This document shows positions 29,520-40,018 of a DNA stretch of 64,000 bases, piece after piece. Position numbers and translations under genes: made by a program. Position 1 is the stretch's first letter. Each line of letters starts with the position of its first letter. Under the pieces are notes generated by a model. It searched no databases. It was not told the origin of the DNA and saw nothing but the letters and a program-made list of their open reading frames with translations. The stretch comes from Enterovibrio calviensis DSM 14347 (lineage in GTDB: Bacteria; Pseudomonadota; Gammaproteobacteria; Enterobacterales; Vibrionaceae): assembly GCF_000621165.1 (NCBI RefSeq), contig NZ_JHZA01000008.1:62001-126000 (forward strand), in the 5' to 3' direction.

Positions 29520-30785
29520 TTATTCGCTTTGACTGGCGCTTTCGCCCGCATCAACAGGAATATGCAGCGATTCAGTGATAACCAAAGAGGCGATATCCGG
29601 AAACATCTCATATCCGCAAAGATAGCGTCTTAACATATCTAACAACATAGTTGCGGTGTAACAACGGAAGTTCTCATTCGTTTGAGAACGGCGCGGCTTC
29701 ACAACAATCCCCCAATCACCGTCTGCGGCTGACAACCCAAGAGCAACGCGACCCGCTTCCATATTTCCACATGCTAAGCCGATATCAACCCCCGCATTCT
29801 CGCGTGATGCCGTTGCCATCGCGAGCACAGCGGCTAACGGATTATAATCACCATCGGCAACCAGGCTTGATTCACTCAACACCCAACCTTGAACAAACGC
29901 TTCTTTGGTTGGTTCTGCTTGATTGAGCCAATTGGCGAGATACCCACCAGAGAATTTTTCCGCAACGGAAATGGTCATTTTGCTTTGTTCAAGAAGCTGA
30001 CCAACAGACGCCAACATGGGTTGACCATCACCCACCAAACGATCGCCCAACACATTACGGATCGCGTCGGTGATCAGAGAGATATCGCTGTGCTGACGAG
30101 GTGAAAACAGTTTCACTTCAATAAATGGTAACGAAGAGCGGTAACCCAGCTCGAATTCGTTAGGCAGCGACAGAGTTTCTAACTTGTCGTTAAGCAGTGA
30201 TTCAGAGAAGCCGAAGGTATATAAACGCTGAATCTCTTGCTTCGTGGTGTTCGGGAAACCCGCTTGAAGACGCGGCACAATTTCATTGTCAAACATGTGC
30301 TTGAATTCACTTGGCACACCTGGAGTAAAGAAGAACAAACAGTCGTTCAGCGTGGCCGCAAAACCACACGCACTACCAACAGGGTTATCCACCAGCTCTG
30401 CGCCTTCGGGCAGCATGGCTTGTTTAATGTTGCTCTTCGGCATGGTCTTACCGTTTTTCTCAAACCGTGCTTTCAGTTCTGTGAGCCAATGGTTATTCAA
30501 CTCAAGATCAACATCCATCGCCATCGCCATCGCTTCGGTCGTGAGATCATCAGTGGTCGGCCCTAAGCCACCATTCACAATCACCACATCGGATACTTGG
30601 CTGCATCGAACAAGCTCTATAGCGATGTCATCAACCGCATCACCCACAGTCACACGACGGTGTAGCGCAAAGCCTTCTTCAAAGCAGCGTCTCGATAACC
30701 AAGCTGCATTGGTATCAGTGATATCACCATGAAGCACTTCCTCGCCAGTGCTTAGCATTGCGACTCGAAGTTTGCTCTGTCCCAC
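29520..30785 (-). CDS. CinA-like protein (YfaY type)
   Basis: Protein of the CinA family with an intact N-terminal MoCF/MoaB-like domain (VAMLSTGEEVLHGDITDTNA, NGGLGPTTDDLT, FFTPGVPSEF; residues about 1-170) that in relatives hydrolyses ADP-ribose or NAD-type pyrophosphates. The C-terminal region corresponds to the PncC nicotinamide-mononucleotide deamidase domain but its active-site motif, normally AES-C-TGG, reads AEKFSGG, so deamidase activity is doubtful. E. coli YfaY is similarly degenerate. It has 421 residues. The start is a GTG at 30785 with AAGGAG 7 bases ahead; no ATG is suitably placed. Monocistronic. Confidence 0.85.
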   Translation of the reverse strand: MGQSKLRVAMLSTGEEVLHGDITDTNAAWLSRRCFEEGFALHRRVTVGDAVDDIAIELVRCSQVSDVVIVNGGLGPTTDDLTTEAMAMAMDVDLELNNHWLTELKARFEKNGKTMPKSNIKQAMLPEGAELVDNPVGSACGFAATLNDCLFFFTPGVPSEFKHMFDNEIVPRLQAGFPNTTKQEIQRLYTFGFSESLLNDKLETLSLPNEFELGYRSSLPFIEVKLFSPRQHSDISLITDAIRNVLGDRLVGDGQPMLASVGQLLEQSKMTISVAEKFSGGYLANWLNQAEPTKEAFVQGWVLSESSLVADGDYNPLAAVLAMATASRENAGVDIGLACGNMEAGRVALGLSAADGDWGIVVKPRRSQTNENFRCYTATMLLDMLRRYLCGYEMFPDIASLVITESLHIPVDAGESASQSE

Positions 30786-31047
30786 TGATATCTCCTTATA
30801 AGCGACGGTGTAAAACCATTATGCACAGACACTTAGTTCTATCGCAACAAGCGATATTCATGATGTCTAAGCGTGGGCAATACATTGAATGATGGCAAGC
30901 GTTACTGACAACTCAATCAAACTACCAGGCCTCACTTGCGAGCCAAATCCTTCGTCACACCTCGCACTAAAGTTGATCACCATAGATACAGCCAAATTAA
31001 AATAGAGACGAATGTCTAGTTTTTGGTGGAAATATAACCCTTTCCGT

Positions 31048-31056
31048 TGCTATGAT
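31048..31056 (+). promoter_or_regulatory. extended -10 promoter of the DUF3943 gene
   Basis: TGCTATGAT is an extended -10 (TGn plus TATGAT) with no clear -35. It would start a leader of about 190 bases before the DUF3943 GTG. The 466-base gap holds this element, a small hairpin (GTGAG / CTCAC, 31070-31082) and the structure at 31189-31232. Confidence 0.45.
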
Positions 31057-31188
31057 TAGCGGCTTATTTGTGAGTGCCTCACAATTAGCACTTTGTTTCG
31101 GTTATGACTCCCATGCTTCAGCGTGGTTATCATGGACGTGTCTCATACACCGACCAAATACCACTGTCATTTTTTAACACTTTTTCTC

Positions 31189-31232
31189 GCCAAACTTCGG
31201 CAGCATTTCGAGGCTGAATAGTTTGGCTTTTT
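31189..31232 (+). promoter_or_regulatory. terminator-like hairpin in the DUF3943 leader
   Basis: GCCAAAC pairs with GTTTGGC around a 25-base loop that itself contains complementary CAGC / GCTG, and five T follow. It ends only 8 bases before the GGGAG ribosome site, so it is either an attenuator for this gene or the end of a small RNA starting near 31063. Confidence 0.55.
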
Positions 31233-31251
31233 GTTGTGTGGGAGATCCTAC

Positions 31252-32139
31252 GTGCGTTATCGCTCAACCTTGGCTGCGGCCGCTTTGCTCTGCTCTCAAT
31301 CAGCCTTAGCTTTTGATGCATCAACCATCAATTTCGAGCAGCAAGCTTATTCCTACTCGAACAGCTATGGTTTTGATGCCCTTGCTCTTAACGACACGCA
31401 AGATCCGTCGGCAGATAACGCGTTGCGTTTCAACGAATCTCCCGCTCACCGTTTGCCAAAATACTTGTCCACTGCCCCAGAAAAAGACTGGGACTACTTG
31501 ATGGGTCAAACCTATACCATCTTGGGATTGAGTGTTGCGACAGTCGGCTTGATGACATTCTTGCCAGAAAGCATCACTAACTGGACTGCGGAAGACCGTG
31601 ACTTCAGTAACCTTGCCAGCAAATGGTGGGACAACGTCTCTGAAGGACCGGTGTGGGATAAAGATGACCATTACCTGAACTACGTGATGCACCCTTATTT
31701 CGGTGGTGTTTACTACACCGCGGCACGTCACTCTGGCTTCACTGAGTTCGAATCGTTCTTATACTCCTTCACCATGTCGACCTTTTTCTGGGAATACGGT
31801 GTAGAGAGCTTTGCAGAAGTACCGTCTATTCAAGACATCATTGTTACACCGCTATTTGGTGCAGCAGTCGGTGAATGGATGTATCTGACAGAGAAAGAAA
31901 TCGTTGCTGATGGCGGCGAAGTCATGGGCTCGGATACCTTAGGTGGTGTCAGCTTGTTCTTCCTCAACCCTGTGGGCCATATCCACTACTGGGTAACCGA
32001 CTGGTGGCAAGGTGATACCGATGTTCGTATGAACTACGACCCTTGGTTTAACAACCATGATGCAGCAAGATTTGCCGCTGACGCGGGCGCACCCTACGAC
32101 AGTCAGTTTATCGGTATGCAAGTTAGCTTGAAGTTTTAA
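31252..32139 (+). CDS. DUF3943 family exported protein
   Basis: Secreted protein of unknown function. I chose the GTG at 31252: GGGAG is 7 bases ahead and the product then begins with a typical signal peptide (basic VRYRS, Ala/Leu core, cleavage after SALA, about residue 20). The 295-residue product is rich in Trp/Tyr/Phe and ends in Phe (QVSLKF), as outer-membrane proteins do. A hydrophobic stretch (about 95-115) and the motif LNYVMHPYFGGVYYTAAR are recognisable family features. It is alone in its transcription unit with a terminator after it. Outer membrane or periplasm is likely; the role is unknown. Confidence 0.7.
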   Translation: MRYRSTLAAAALLCSQSALAFDASTINFEQQAYSYSNSYGFDALALNDTQDPSADNALRFNESPAHRLPKYLSTAPEKDWDYLMGQTYTILGLSVATVGLMTFLPESITNWTAEDRDFSNLASKWWDNVSEGPVWDKDDHYLNYVMHPYFGGVYYTAARHSGFTEFESFLYSFTMSTFFWEYGVESFAEVPSIQDIIVTPLFGAAVGEWMYLTEKEIVADGGEVMGSDTLGGVSLFFLNPVGHIHYWVTDWWQGDTDVRMNYDPWFNNHDAARFAADAGAPYDSQFIGMQVSLKF

Positions 32140-32191
32140 GCCTGATTAAGATATCTCGTCATCGACGATGACGGAACGCACCGAGCAACCC

Positions 32192-32217
32192 AAAAGCCGA
32201 CATAACGTCGGCTTTTT
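32192..32217. terminator. bidirectional terminator, DUF3943 gene / TSUP gene
   Basis: AAAGCCGAC / GTCGGCTTT, 9 pairs, loop ATAAC, with flanking A and T runs between convergent genes. Confidence 0.9.
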
Positions 32218-32223
32218 GTTGGC

Positions 32224-32946
32224 CTAAGAAAAGCCGCGAAGAAAAGTGGTTACCCCAGCGAAAGAACAAAGAATCAGCAGCCCGTACCTAACCCATTCGG
32301 CGCGAACCCTTGGTGCTACTTTTAGCGCCAACCATGAGGCGAGAAAAACCACTGGTAAAGACAACAAGGCAACGTAGGCGTGCCACAGTTCGAAATACCC
32401 CGTCATGCCCTGTACGGCGAGAGAGATAGTACAGCTAAAGATAAAATAGCCCGCCAAGTTAGCACGCAGCCTAACGATATCCATTTTCTGTAAGACCAAC
32501 GCCATCGGTGGCCCACCAATACTGGTCGTCGTCCCCATCACTGCCGCTGCAAAACCGGCCCAAAACATGTTCTTGTTGTTTGGTTCAACCGATAACTTAA
32601 ACATGCTCGCCACCACGGCTATCAATACGGCTAACCCCATGATGATTTCAAGCGCATTAATGGACAGGTAAACCAATAATGCACCGGCAACAAAAGTGCC
32701 TGGAATACGCCCTACAAATGCCCAGCCAAGCCCTCGTAGTGACAACTGTCCACGATACTGCCACGTATTCACTACCGCCAGTCCGAGCGTGACCAAAGTG
32801 ACGGTTGCGGGCACCAAAGAAGGGTCAATCAACATCAAAATCGGCGCGCCGACAATGGCAAGCCCAAAGCCAATCAAACTTTGCACAAACGCGCCCAGTC
32901 CCAATGCCAGTACCACCATGACGAGCTGTTCGTAGCTCAGTTCCAT
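32224..32946 (-). CDS. TSUP (TauE/SafE) family membrane exporter
   Basis: Inner-membrane protein of the sulfite-exporter TauE/SafE family. It has 240 residues with about 8 hydrophobic helices and the family motif GLGAFVQSLIGFGLAIVGAP near the N-terminus and its second-half counterpart GTTTSIGGPPMAL. Substrates of the family include sulfite, sulfoacetate and other organosulfur anions; none can be assigned here. The methyltransferase stop (TAA) directly abuts this ATG and AAGGAAGG lies inside that gene, so the two are translationally coupled. Confidence 0.88.
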   Translation of the reverse strand: MELSYEQLVMVVLALGLGAFVQSLIGFGLAIVGAPILMLIDPSLVPATVTLVTLGLAVVNTWQYRGQLSLRGLGWAFVGRIPGTFVAGALLVYLSINALEIIMGLAVLIAVVASMFKLSVEPNNKNMFWAGFAAAVMGTTTSIGGPPMALVLQKMDIVRLRANLAGYFIFSCTISLAVQGMTGYFELWHAYVALLSLPVVFLASWLALKVAPRVRAEWVRYGLLILCSFAGVTTFLRGFS

Positions 32947-34155
32947 TTAGGCCTTCCTTGTGGCTTGAATAAGAATATTTCTAGGCGTGAGTTCACGGGC
33001 GCAGAAGGTAAATATTTCCACATCAAATCCGTTTTCCCCCATATAGATTGCTCTATCGAGCACCAACCACATCTCGAGAGGACGACGGAACAAGGTACGA
33101 ACCGTTTCCATTTTTTCCACGGTCAAAAAGCGGGATTCGCCAAGCGCCAAGTAGTGGGAGAAATCCACATCGTCGGGCAAAACCACGTTTTTTTGCTTGG
33201 CCGCCCATCGGCAAAATGCTTCAAAGCCTTCATTGAGTAACGACTTTTGAACATTTGGCACTGGCAAATAGTGGTCACTCACACCTAATGCGCGTTGGAG
33301 ACAATCAAAGCCAAGACGAAAACTCACTTCAACGAAACGCTTGTTTTTCACCGTTTGCCCAGCAGTCACCGTTTCTTGTAACGGCAATTTGAGATCGTGT
33401 CGATTGAGCACCAAAGGAGATTGTTGAGCAACACGAGAAAGCGCTTGGTAGTGCGAATCTCTAATCAAATGATAACAACAAGGCGAAACAGACACGCTTT
33501 GAGGTTTCGCGGCGACGCTATGCTGTAAGAGCGTCACGTGCAAATCACCGCAAGCATGCAGTGCAATGGCATGATCACAATGTCGAACAAGCGACGCCGA
33601 ATCTGACGCAAAGGCATCACCTTGCACAAAATGCATAGCAAGCCCCTGTTTGTCTGCGTAATCCTGACCATCTTGGCACAGTGCCTCTTGCCACTCCAAG
33701 CTGGTGACCTTTGCCTGACGTGACGCTGAGATAACGCGCCCCAAGTAACCTTTACCTGCGCACCACTCCAACCAATGCCCACCAAGAGATTGGGGCATCA
33801 CTCGATTAAACGCTGAGATTTGTTCCCACTTCCTACCGGGAATACCCGTCGCTAAATGGCTATCACAGGCAATATCCGTGGCACTGGCATAGTCGATAGC
33901 ACAGTGCGCAAGCAGATTTGTGACCTCAGGAAGATAAGCAGCAACGGCATCCGCCAAACATTGCGGATTTTCTTTGAACGCTTGAAGCGACTCTAAATCT
34001 TGAGCGTCTAACCACTGGCACAGTTCAGGATGCGTTTCACGCCATGGCAGATCAAGATAATCAAACGGCATTCCTTGCCACAACGAAGTATGAGATTGAA
34101 GCAATGCATCAATCGACGAGAAACGCTCAGTGAGCAAGGTCAAAGGCTGGGACAA
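32947..34155 (-). CDS. SAM-dependent methyltransferase, Methyltransf_32/GSTCD-like
   Basis: Predicted methyltransferase of 402 residues. The SAM-binding motif is WLEWCAGKGYLGRVIS (about 127-142), followed by an acidic residue in VTSLEW. The later segments LHACGDLHVTLL and SPCCYHLI match a family (GSTCD, RRNAD1 and bacterial relatives) whose substrate is unsettled. The start is TTG at 34155 with GGAAG 7 bases upstream; no ATG lies nearby in frame. It is coupled to the TSUP exporter. An rRNA or small-molecule substrate is equally possible. Confidence 0.75.
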   Translation of the reverse strand: MSQPLTLLTERFSSIDALLQSHTSLWQGMPFDYLDLPWRETHPELCQWLDAQDLESLQAFKENPQCLADAVAAYLPEVTNLLAHCAIDYASATDIACDSHLATGIPGRKWEQISAFNRVMPQSLGGHWLEWCAGKGYLGRVISASRQAKVTSLEWQEALCQDGQDYADKQGLAMHFVQGDAFASDSASLVRHCDHAIALHACGDLHVTLLQHSVAAKPQSVSVSPCCYHLIRDSHYQALSRVAQQSPLVLNRHDLKLPLQETVTAGQTVKNKRFVEVSFRLGFDCLQRALGVSDHYLPVPNVQKSLLNEGFEAFCRWAAKQKNVVLPDDVDFSHYLALGESRFLTVEKMETVRTLFRRPLEMWLVLDRAIYMGENGFDVEIFTFCARELTPRNILIQATRKA

Positions 34156-34254
34156 GATACACTTCCAGTATTGGAGACAAGAACGGGTTACCCACGCGGG
34201 TAATGCGACAGAATTATATACGCAATGCCCCGTAAAATGCAGCGCGTTACCAGG

Positions 34255-35307
<1,053 letters not shown>

Positions 35308-35548
35308 TCATTACACAGCGCCCACATTCCGCTCAATATTGCTGAAATCAATCAAAACTCACGACCAAAATAACTTGATGATAATTTTGCAAATAAACGT
35401 GTAGTGAAACGCACTAAATCAGACAAAAGCAATACGAAACGGCAGAATTTAGCTAAGATCGAAAATAGCACTAACAAACTATGACCATACTAGCAGATCG
35501 TGTATCTTAGGCCGTCTTAGTTTTAACAGGGATTATCGACGCTCACTT

Positions 35549-36304
35549 ATGAATATTGCCTTAGTCGTTGGCTTATGCGTCATCCTGCTTGGTCTCATTG
35601 TTGGCTACAACATTATGGCCCAGCAGAGACAACGCGTAGAGTCATCCAAGCGCCAGGAAATGGCTAAATATATTGCAGTTATTGACGCCACTGAAGAGTT
35701 GATCGGTAACGCACACAATCTGCCGTATAGCGGCACCCTGCTGGTATGCCTGAACCAAAAAATTCTCGATGCATTGAAGACCATGCATGACATTGATAAA
35801 AACGATCGTTCACTTCCGCAACGTATCGCCGATGTGCAAGCGCAGGTCAATCAAATCAAACAGGCCTATCAAAATAAGGATTCGACCTCTTTCCGCGTTC
35901 CGGATAGCGATCGCGAAGCCATTTCAATGCTCAAGCTGGTAAAACGTCTTCGCGCGGTGATCAAGGCTGAGCACACCAAGGGCCGTTTGCCGACACAATC
36001 GTTTGTTTCTGAGAATTCTCGTTTGGAACAGATGCAAATGAAGATCAATATCGAAAACGTACTCAAACGCGTTAATGATGCGAAGATCAAAGGCCAAATG
36101 GGTACCGCACAACAACTACTGAAGAAAGCGTTGGATGTGGTTAGCAGCAAAAACGACGCTTACTGCCAATCAGCAAAAGAAAACCTCTCAGGTATGCTGA
36201 ATGAAGTGAACGAAACGCTCAACAAAGGCCATGCTGAAGCTCGACCTAAAAACGAAGATAACAAGGAACTCGACGAGCTCTTCGCACCTAAGAAGAAATG
36301 GTAA
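35549..36304 (+). CDS. Membrane-anchored coiled-coil protein, function unknown
   Basis: 251 residues: one N-terminal membrane helix (about residues 4-23), then a long, soluble, mostly helical region rich in Lys, Glu, Gln and Asn with coiled-coil character (about 25-225) and a charged tail ending ELFAPKKKW. I recognise no catalytic motif. It probably faces the cytoplasm, since the residues after the helix are basic. It sits divergent from cysB and has its own terminator (36336-36360). Similar hypothetical proteins next to cysB occur in Vibrionaceae as far as I recall; that is uncertain. Confidence 0.75.
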   Translation: MNIALVVGLCVILLGLIVGYNIMAQQRQRVESSKRQEMAKYIAVIDATEELIGNAHNLPYSGTLLVCLNQKILDALKTMHDIDKNDRSLPQRIADVQAQVNQIKQAYQNKDSTSFRVPDSDREAISMLKLVKRLRAVIKAEHTKGRLPTQSFVSENSRLEQMQMKINIENVLKRVNDAKIKGQMGTAQQLLKKALDVVSSKNDAYCQSAKENLSGMLNEVNETLNKGHAEARPKNEDNKELDELFAPKKKW

Positions 36305-36335
36305 TCTAGCCAGTACTCTCATGAGACCTTTTAAG

Positions 36336-36360
36336 AAGCCCCTCGATTGGGGCTTTTTTG
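36336..36360 (+). terminator. intrinsic terminator after the coiled-coil protein gene
   Basis: AAGCCCC / GGGGCTT stem, loop TCGATT, then a T run. Confidence 0.9.
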
Positions 36361-36467
36361 TGCGTGATTTTTGAGAATCAAAAATCTAGACGACACCGCT
36401 GCACCACTCCGCAATTGACTACTTTCTCACCAAACGCTCAGCGCCATTTAATTCACATCGCGAAATA

Positions 36468-36483
36468 TATGATCCAGATCACG
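36468..36483. promoter_or_regulatory. CRP-like site upstream of the chemoreceptor
   Basis: TATGATCCAGATCACG keeps the GATC..GATCA core of the CRP consensus TGTGATCTAGATCACA with three or four mismatches. It lies about 170 bases before the MCP start. Confidence 0.4.
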
Positions 36484-36523
36484 CAAAATACATCTAAAGA
36501 ATCAGTCATCTAATGCCGATAAT

Positions 36524-36539
36524 AATGATTCATGTCACA
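36524..36539. promoter_or_regulatory. second CRP-like site upstream of the chemoreceptor
   Basis: AATGATTCATGTCACA has a perfect right half (TCACA) and a 3/5 left half relative to TGTGA-N6-TCACA. It is 56 bases from the first site. The rest of the 345-base gap shows nothing further. Confidence 0.3.
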
Positions 36540-36649
36540 ATCGCTGGCATTTTTCGTCATCACTTGGGGTATTAATTTCAAGTGAAAAACAAAAACCCAG
36601 CATTACTTTTAGTCTTTATTTTTCGAGACTGCTGAAAAGTGAGAGAGCA

Positions 36650-38623
36650 ATGAAGTTGTCTGTAGTACAAAGAACAATCGCAGGTTTTGCCTTAATGTTT
36701 GTGTTGATGGCATTACTGAGCAGCATTAGTTTGTTCAATGCCAAAACTCTGCAAGGAAAAGTAGAACAAATCACTAACCAATCGACCCCAATGGTCGTTG
36801 CGTCAGGAGAGCTAATCACAGAGTTAATGCGTACCAGTCTTCTCATTCGCACATTTCAAAATGACCCGACGCAAGCCGATCGTGTCAATTCACTTTTTGA
36901 CCGCCAGAAGACGCGCTTTTTCCAAATTCTCAATCAAGCAAAACAGAATGCACAGCATAACGATGAGCGCCGTCAGATGGATGCACTCCATCAAGCTTCG
37001 ACCCGTTATTTTGAACAAGCCAGCACACTGATTGATCTGCAAAAGCAAGCGAACATGCTGACTGAACAGCGCCAGATCCTCGATCTTCAGTTTCTTCGCT
37101 TAGAAGACACTTATCAGTGGGCAGCCAACCTGTTGCTGCAAAAAGCGGCTATCAAACGTTCACTGCACAACCGCGCAGAACTCATTACAAGTGGCATCGC
37201 ACGTGATATGAAATTGCTTCGCCGCGCGGGACAAGACACTGACCTGATTAAGCTGCGCGCGACGTTATCGAAAGACATCGAAATTGCCTTCAAACGCCTC
37301 GAACTGATTTCTGTCGAAGATGATGTGAAAGCACGCTACTCACGCAACTTGAAGAAAGTTGAGCAACTGACATTGGCAAATCAGGGCATTTTGGATGTGA
37401 TGAGTCGCCAGCAGTCAAATAACGCTCAACTACAGCGTGAAATTACACAAACTGAATCTCAAATGGATGATATTCAGTCTCAACTTGAAGCCTATGCTGA
37501 CTACGCGCAACAATTGGCGCAGACTAGCCGTAACGATGCAGACACCGCCGTCAGCGAAGCGCTGCTATACATCATTGTGATGACATCAATCGCAGCCGCT
37601 ATCGGTCTTTGGGTAGGCATTAGTACAACTCGCAGTATCCAGAAGCCATTGGCGTTGATCAGCAATGTCCTCGCTCGTATGACAGATGGCGACATGCGAA
37701 CACGCGCCAACTACCAAACCGACGATGAGTTTGGTGAACTGAGCCGCTCAATCGATATGTTAGCCAACACCATGTCTGGCACCTTGGCAAAATTTGGAGA
37801 AGGCGCACAGCACCTGCTTGATGAAGCCAGCCGTGCCGCCAGCGTGAGTGAAAGTTCACGTACCCGCGTTGAGGATCAAAAGTCTCGCACCGACCAAGTT
37901 GCCGCTGCCATTTCTGAAATGGAAGTCAGCGCCAAGGAGATTGCGCGTTCAACTGAGCTGACAGTTGCTGAAGTCGAAAACACTAACCAGACAGCCAATA
38001 GCGGAAGAACCCAAGTATCACTGAGCCGTCAGTTGACTGAGCAGCTTTCTAGCAACATCAGCGAAGCGGTCTCTAACACACAAGAGCTAAACCAGTACTC
38101 CAACAACATCGGCTCAATCTTGCATGTCATTCAAGATATCGCAGAACAAACCAACCTGCTTGCCCTAAATGCTGCCATCGAAGCGGCTCGCGCGGGTTCG
38201 CATGGTCGTGGCTTTGCCGTGGTTGCGGATGAAGTTCGCGCGCTTGCAACACGTACCCAGCAATCCACTGAAGAAATTCAGCAGATGATCAATAACCTGC
38301 AAGGCAACGCGTCGCGCATGGCTGACACCATGAACACAAGCCAAAAGCAGATGGATGATTGTTTGACGCAAACACGCCTGACTGACGAAACACTGCAAGA
38401 CATCGTGGCACGAATGGAAGCGATTCAAGAAATGGCCGTACACGTCGCACAAGCAACGGAAGAGCAAATCAAAGTAAGCCATGAAGTTGCCGAACACATC
38501 AATGGCATTGCTCACGTGGCTTATGAGTCGGAGAAGGACGCTAGAGCTTCAGCCACTAGCAGTGAATCACTGGCCACTTTGGCTCAGGAACAACAACGCC
38601 TGATTGCTAACTTCCGCGTGTAA
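36650..38623 (+). CDS. Methyl-accepting chemotaxis protein
   Basis: Transmembrane chemoreceptor, 657 residues. Layout: membrane helix about residues 9-30; a helical periplasmic sensor of about 270 residues; second membrane helix (about 303-325, ending [11 protein letters not shown]); HAMP (about 325-380); and the cytoplasmic signalling domain, with the conserved tip [18 protein letters not shown] around residue 505. The sensor has two long helical stretches, and I cannot name its ligand. The next gene, 10 bases on, encodes a periplasmic sugar-type binding protein, which suggests indirect sensing of a bound ligand. CRP-like sites upstream would fit carbon control. Confidence 0.93.
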   Translation: MKLSVVQRTIAGFALMFVLMALLSSISLFNAKTLQGKVEQITNQSTPMVVASGELITELMRTSLLIRTFQNDPTQADRVNSLFDRQKTRFFQILNQAKQNAQHNDERRQMDALHQASTRYFEQASTLIDLQKQANMLTEQRQILDLQFLRLEDTYQWAANLLLQKAAIKRSLHNRAELITSGIARDMKLLRRAGQDTDLIKLRATLSKDIEIAFKRLELISVEDDVKARYSRNLKKVEQLTLANQGILDVMSRQQSNNAQLQREITQTESQMDDIQSQLEAYADYAQQLAQTSRNDADTAVSEALLYIIVMTSIAAAIGLWVGISTTRSIQKPLALISNVLARMTDGDMRTRANYQTDDEFGELSRSIDMLANTMSGTLAKFGEGAQHLLDEASRAASVSESSRTRVEDQKSRTDQVAAAISEMEVSAKEIARSTELTVAEVENTNQTANSGRTQVSLSRQLTEQLSSNISEAVSNTQELNQYSNNIGSILHVIQDIAEQTNLLALNAAIEAARAGSHGRGFAVVADEVRALATRTQQSTEEIQQMINNLQGNASRMADTMNTSQKQMDDCLTQTRLTDETLQDIVARMEAIQEMAVHVAQATEEQIKVSHEVAEHINGIAHVAYESEKDARASATSSESLATLAQEQQRLIANFRV

Positions 38624-38633
38624 GGATTTGACC

Positions 38634-39932
38634 ATGAAAACCAACAAACTATTTTCCCTTGCCGCGATCACTCTGGCGGCATCCTTTTTCGCAAATGCTC
38701 AGTCGACACTGATCATTGATTCTTGGCGTTCTGATGACAAAGTGTGGAATGAGAAAATCATTCCCGCATTTAACAAACACTACCCAAGCATAAAAGTTGA
38801 ATATCGCTCACCACCGGATCTCGATGCGTCTAAATGGAACGGAGACATGGAGAAGCGTTTTGAACAAGGTAGCGCTGGCGATTTGATTGCTTGCCGTCCG
38901 TTTGATGGTTCTCAAGCGCTGTTCAATCGTGGTTTGCTAAAAGAAGTGACTGAAATGGAAGGCATGGAAAACTTCCCAAGCTTTGCGCTTTCTCCTTGGC
39001 AAACCGATTCAGGCGCACAAACGTTCTGCCTGCCAATGGCATCGGTTATCCATGGCTTTTTCTATAACAAAGACATCTTTAAAGAAATTGGTGTGAACGA
39101 ACCCGTCACCAACGCCGATTTCTACTGGGCATTAGAAAAAGCAAAACGTGCAGGTTACTTGCCGCTCGCAATGGGCACCAAAGACAAGTGGGAAGCCGCC
39201 ACAATGGGCTTTCAAAACATTGGTCCTACACACTGGAAAGGCGAAGACGGCCGTGATGCCTTGTTAACGGGCAAAGAGCGTATGGACAGTCAGCCGTACC
39301 GCAAAACATTCCGTGAGCTCGCGAAGTGGTCAAGCTACATGGGCGAAGATTTCGACCAGCGCGGCTACAACGATTCCATTGAAGCATTTGCTAACGGCAA
39401 GGCCGCTATCTACCCGGCGGGTTCATGGGACATTGGCACGTTTGCAGGCAAAGTCGACATGGGTGTATTCCCGCCGCCTATTGAAAAGAAAGGCGATGCT
39501 TGTTACTTCAGTGATCACACCGATTTAGGCATGGGTATCTACTCAAAATCACAAAATCAGGAAGCGGCTGAGCTGTTCCTAAAATGGATGACCACAGCAG
39601 AATTTGCTGAGTTGCTCACCAATGAAATCTCAGGTTTCTTTTCACTGTCTAATCATTTCTTTGATGTGAAGAACCCAATTGCACAAGAGATGATGTCTTG
39701 GCGTGACCGATGCGACTCAACCATCCGAAACTCAGCCCAAGTGCTATCTCGTGGTGAGCCAAACCTAGAGCTAGAAATTTGGGAAACCAGTGCCAGCGTG
39801 ATGTCAGGTCAGCTGTCCCCATCAAAAGCGGCAAACCAACTTCAAGATGGATTGGAAAGCTGGTACTTACCGCAGAAAAACAGCGATAAAGTGGATGCGA
39901 ATTCACCATGCAATTGCTCGCCATTGCTGTAA
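38634..39932 (+). CDS. ABC-type extracellular solute-binding protein (sugar type), without transporter
   Basis: Periplasmic binding protein of the carbohydrate class (MalE/UgpB-like family 1). I chose the ATG giving MKTNKLFSLAAITLAA (432 residues) since AAGGA precedes it; a signal peptide with likely cleavage after FANA (about residue 22) follows. Fold features include IIDSWRSDDKVWNEKIIPAF, FFYNKDIFKEIGV and FANGKAAIYPAGSWDIG. No permease or ATPase is adjacent; instead it follows the chemoreceptor by 10 bases. The C-terminus carries an unusual CNC motif (NSPCNCSPLL). It could serve chemotaxis, a two-component system, or a transporter elsewhere. Confidence 0.85.
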   Translation: MKTNKLFSLAAITLAASFFANAQSTLIIDSWRSDDKVWNEKIIPAFNKHYPSIKVEYRSPPDLDASKWNGDMEKRFEQGSAGDLIACRPFDGSQALFNRGLLKEVTEMEGMENFPSFALSPWQTDSGAQTFCLPMASVIHGFFYNKDIFKEIGVNEPVTNADFYWALEKAKRAGYLPLAMGTKDKWEAATMGFQNIGPTHWKGEDGRDALLTGKERMDSQPYRKTFRELAKWSSYMGEDFDQRGYNDSIEAFANGKAAIYPAGSWDIGTFAGKVDMGVFPPPIEKKGDACYFSDHTDLGMGIYSKSQNQEAAELFLKWMTTAEFAELLTNEISGFFSLSNHFFDVKNPIAQEMMSWRDRCDSTIRNSAQVLSRGEPNLELEIWETSASVMSGQLSPSKAANQLQDGLESWYLPQKNSDKVDANSPCNCSPLL

Positions 39933-39987
39933 TAACACAGCTCTCTCTGCCGAGCTTTCGCAGATAAAAAACTTACGCTAAGTCACC

Positions 39988-40018
39988 AAAACCCAGTCTC
40001 GCGCTGGGTTTTCTTTTT
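39988..40018 (+). terminator. intrinsic terminator of the MCP-binding protein operon
   Basis: AAAACCCAG / CTGGGTTTT stem with a 7-base loop and a T-rich tail. The remaining 280 bases before 40302 contain an inverted repeat ATTCC-ATATG-GGAAT (near 40171) and a TATAAT at about 40261 that may belong to the next gene. Confidence 0.88.

Noticed and set aside
31130-31324. Minus-strand frame opposite the DUF3943 leader
   Set aside because: No start signal or similarity; it is antisense to the signal-peptide region and the leader hairpin.
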